NCBI GenBank assembly: GCA_037903475.1
Contig: JBAJFG010000269.1
Span: 487,456 to 551,455, forward strand
Source: Ancylostoma caninum
Taxonomy: Eukaryota > Nematoda > Chromadorea > Rhabditida > Ancylostomatidae
DNA length: 64,000 nt
Direction of reading: 5' to 3'
The position numbers and the translations under genes are program-made. Below are positions 61,720 through 64,000 of this stretch, in pieces. The notes under the pieces were generated by a model that did not search any database, was not told where the DNA came from, and saw only the letters and a list, made by a program, of their open reading frames with translations. Positions within the stretch are counted from its first letter, which is position 1. The number at the start of each line of letters is the position of its first letter.

Positions 61720-63721
61720 GAATTCCTCTGAGGATTCGCAAAAGAGCGCGATACCCTGGTCTCCCGCAGTACGTCTTCTTAATTTGTATGTCCCGTTGTC
61801 TCCTGCTACTATTCCCCTCATTCGCTACACTTTTTCACTACTTTTTGATTTATTGCATGGAATATCCATTTGGAAAAGACATCGAGGCTCCTTCGTCCGA
61901 CTCAATCTCCGTACATATGAAATCTTTGCGTTTCATTGCAAATTCATCCTATTTGTAGAGAAAATTACTCTAAGTCTGAACGCTTCACTCTTGAAGAATG
62001 GTACTACGTTCCAAATCCAGCATCTTAAGATCCCATAAGAAAGACTTGTTGCAAGAGCAGAATCAGTGCTGAAAAGATATAATTGACTTTATTTGAATCC
62101 ATGTGTAGAGGACAACTTTTATTAGATGCGTACATTAGTTTCGCGTCAGAGGTTTACTTATAGTAGATACGTTGAAGTTCGATTCTCAAGAAATAAAATA
62201 CATGTATCCATCGTCCAACAGCGACTGAACTGTGCGATCGCCGCAAACAGCCGCGACGCTGCGTCTCACAGAGAAAAAATAATTTCTGAGTTTTACTATG
62301 GGAACTGAAAAACTGAATAATTCCAGAATTAGCAAGTTTTTTCTCCACAAGAAATTTCCATCGGTACAAATACAGAAAAATAAATTAATTATGTACAAGT
62401 ACAAATATAGTACAGCCTTTCTTGTTATTTCTCAAAAATGAGGCTCCCTTAGATCTTCACATGAAAATAATATTCACGAGCTGCTGATCACAATTGCATA
62501 CGTACTTCTGTGCAGAATCTGTTTTCGAGCCCTAATTCTTGGGGAGGTGGTGAGCGGAGCCGAGGAGCGGATTGAGAGCGGAAGTGATGTCCCTGAATAA
62601 TGTGTCCGTGGAGCGCAACTTTTAAGAAAGTTCCCACTCCTGTTGAGAGCTGCTCATCATCCATATCTTAACAGGATAAAAGGTGTGCTCCACCTGTGAT
62701 GAGCAAGAGAGTGCATGTTGCGGGAAATTGTGGCTCCGCCCACAACGTGCCCAAATTTGGGAATCGACAACGGCTTTTCAGCAGTTTTGCATGGAATCAC
62801 ATGCACTATTGTGATGAGGCGGTTCTGCACATATTTTCCATATGAGAATCTCAAAAAAGATTCTGATGAGGGCGGTACCATATAGGATGAACGCACTGTT
62901 CTCCTACAAAGCCTTCTTTTGGATACATCGCGTCAGTTCAACTTTATCGGTATCATAACTGATTGATGTTCGGTAACATATCTGCAATCTGAACAGCAAT
63001 AATCGAAGTCACATCCACAGAGAAGCTTCTCTTCATCCAGGAAAAGCAACTGTTGTGAGGCTGAAACACAGAGATCACCTGACAGTTGAGGTTGAGCTGA
63101 GCTAAAGGTGGCCTCAAAACGAGAAAACAGCCCATCTCCTACGTTAAGTACCTCACTGAACCTCTCGAATACTCACATCCTCACGGTTCATAAACCACAT
63201 GTAAGCAGAGGTTTGAATAGCCGACATATTGCATGGAAGACGCATTGCAAAGAAGCACTGTGGTGATCTCGGTCCATCTCTCTGAAGCACATCCTTAGGA
63301 CATTTTGCCAAGTATACTTCTCATTTTAAGTGAAATTACCTCTAATATGTATTATCCGTCCTTTTGGTTGCGCCTATTCCAGGTATAGCACTTTATGGAC
63401 CCATAATTAGAAAGAGAAGTGTCAAATGCGGAGAGAAGCAGCAGAAGCGCTAGAGAACTTTGCTCTTGATCTGGGTTTGCATACAGACCTGAGCGCGCTT
63501 ATGGAGCTTTCCTGAAATGGACCAGTTTTTTTTTGTCAGGAAACTAACAGATTCCATGATATCGTCTGGCATTAAATTTTATTGATGGCTTGATGTAGCT
63601 TGAAAATTTCATCTGTTTTTCTACAGGAAATTAGTCTATTCTAGCCGGAAAGGTAAAATGCTACCCAGGAGTGTCAATGAGTCCGCCAACCAAGGCTCCC
63701 GGTATACTCTGCAGCTGTAGT
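61720..63721. other. 3' flank and intergenic, no supported gene
   Basis: Overlapping open frames of 60-126 codons on both strands have no motifs or consistent exon borders. The minus-strand frame at 62657-62896 overlaps a GC-richer, repeat-like stretch. I see no RNA gene. Confidence 0.4.
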
Positions 63722-63825
63722 TATACTGCATGGAAGTCCGATCCGGTTGGATAACAAAACCTTGTTGGATAAGGATCGATGCGTATCTTTTGTTATCCTA
63801 CCAGATCGGACTCCAGTGCACTATA
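63722..63825. repeat. 104-bp hairpin element
   Basis: The left arm TATACTGCATGGAAGTCCGA, then TC.GGTTGGATAACAAAA, is complementary to TTTTGTTATCCTACCAGATC, then GGACTCCAGTGCACTATA. The arms are 38 bp with about six mismatches and the loop is 28 bp. A small MITE is likely. Confidence 0.65.
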
Positions 63826-64000
63826 AATGCAGCTTACGAGGTTAATGATAACGTCCAGCATGGGTATGAGAGCGAAGGAGCAGGGTAGGTTCCATTCAGG
63901 TGCAAGGAAGAGGAACCGAATACGGCTGAAATATGATCAGCCGCTTAACGCTGTTGGTAAAATTTTAAGCCGGCTCGTTTCCTATAAGCTTTCTGTGCAC

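Noticed and set aside
62953..63135. Minus-strand 60-codon frame resembling a receptor fragment
   Set aside because: Superficial hydrophobic look only; no conserved residues, no flanking exons, no start context.

Overview
This is nuclear DNA of a parasitic-type clade V nematode (strongylid or hookworm-like). The genes have many short exons. Introns range from about 50 bp to several kb, with T-rich acceptors ending in TTTCAG or TTTAG. Several start codons sit just after a trans-splice-like acceptor, and AT-rich spacers are full of small inverted-repeat transposons. The protein families match those known from Caenorhabditis and hookworms. Species was assigned by style and family recognition only; no database was searched.

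Layout. (1) 1-5.1 kb: intergenic, no supportable gene, four repeat elements. (2) 5.2-27.6 kb, + strand: an FCHO-family endocytic adaptor (fcho-1). An F-BAR half (5166-10255) is separated by about 11.6 kb of mostly intron from a linker plus mu-homology half (21831-27629). The reading frame cannot be carried across the gap with the exons I can see, so either exons are missing from my model or there are separate F-BAR and mu-homology transcripts. (3) 27.6-33.4 kb: gene-poor. (4) 33.4-43.4 kb, + strand: a small secreted-peptide gene, then two tandem Cu/Zn superoxide dismutase genes with identical intron positions and complete metal-binding sites. (5) 43.7-58.4 kb, - strand: a complete P-glycoprotein (ABCB full transporter) gene of 31 exons whose phases all join, giving 1279 residues. 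Its intron 13 holds a 2.48-kb fold-back element with arms of about 1.13 kb. (6) 58.45-61.7 kb, + strand: an unrecognised seven-exon acidic protein gene, head-to-head with the P-glycoprotein gene. (7) 61.7-64 kb: no supportable gene, one hairpin.

The genes do not form one pathway. FCHO nucleates clathrin-coated pits, the SODs detoxify superoxide, and the P-glycoprotein exports lipophilic compounds. The second SOD and the P-glycoprotein gene converge tail-to-tail, with poly(A) signals only about 40 bp apart.

The most distinctive content is mobile. It includes the giant fold-back in the P-glycoprotein intron, a three-copy MITE family with TA/CAGT ends, a four-copy G-rich/AT-rich dispersed repeat, several single palindromic elements, and the 3' remnant of a Penelope-like retroelement in an fcho-1 intron.
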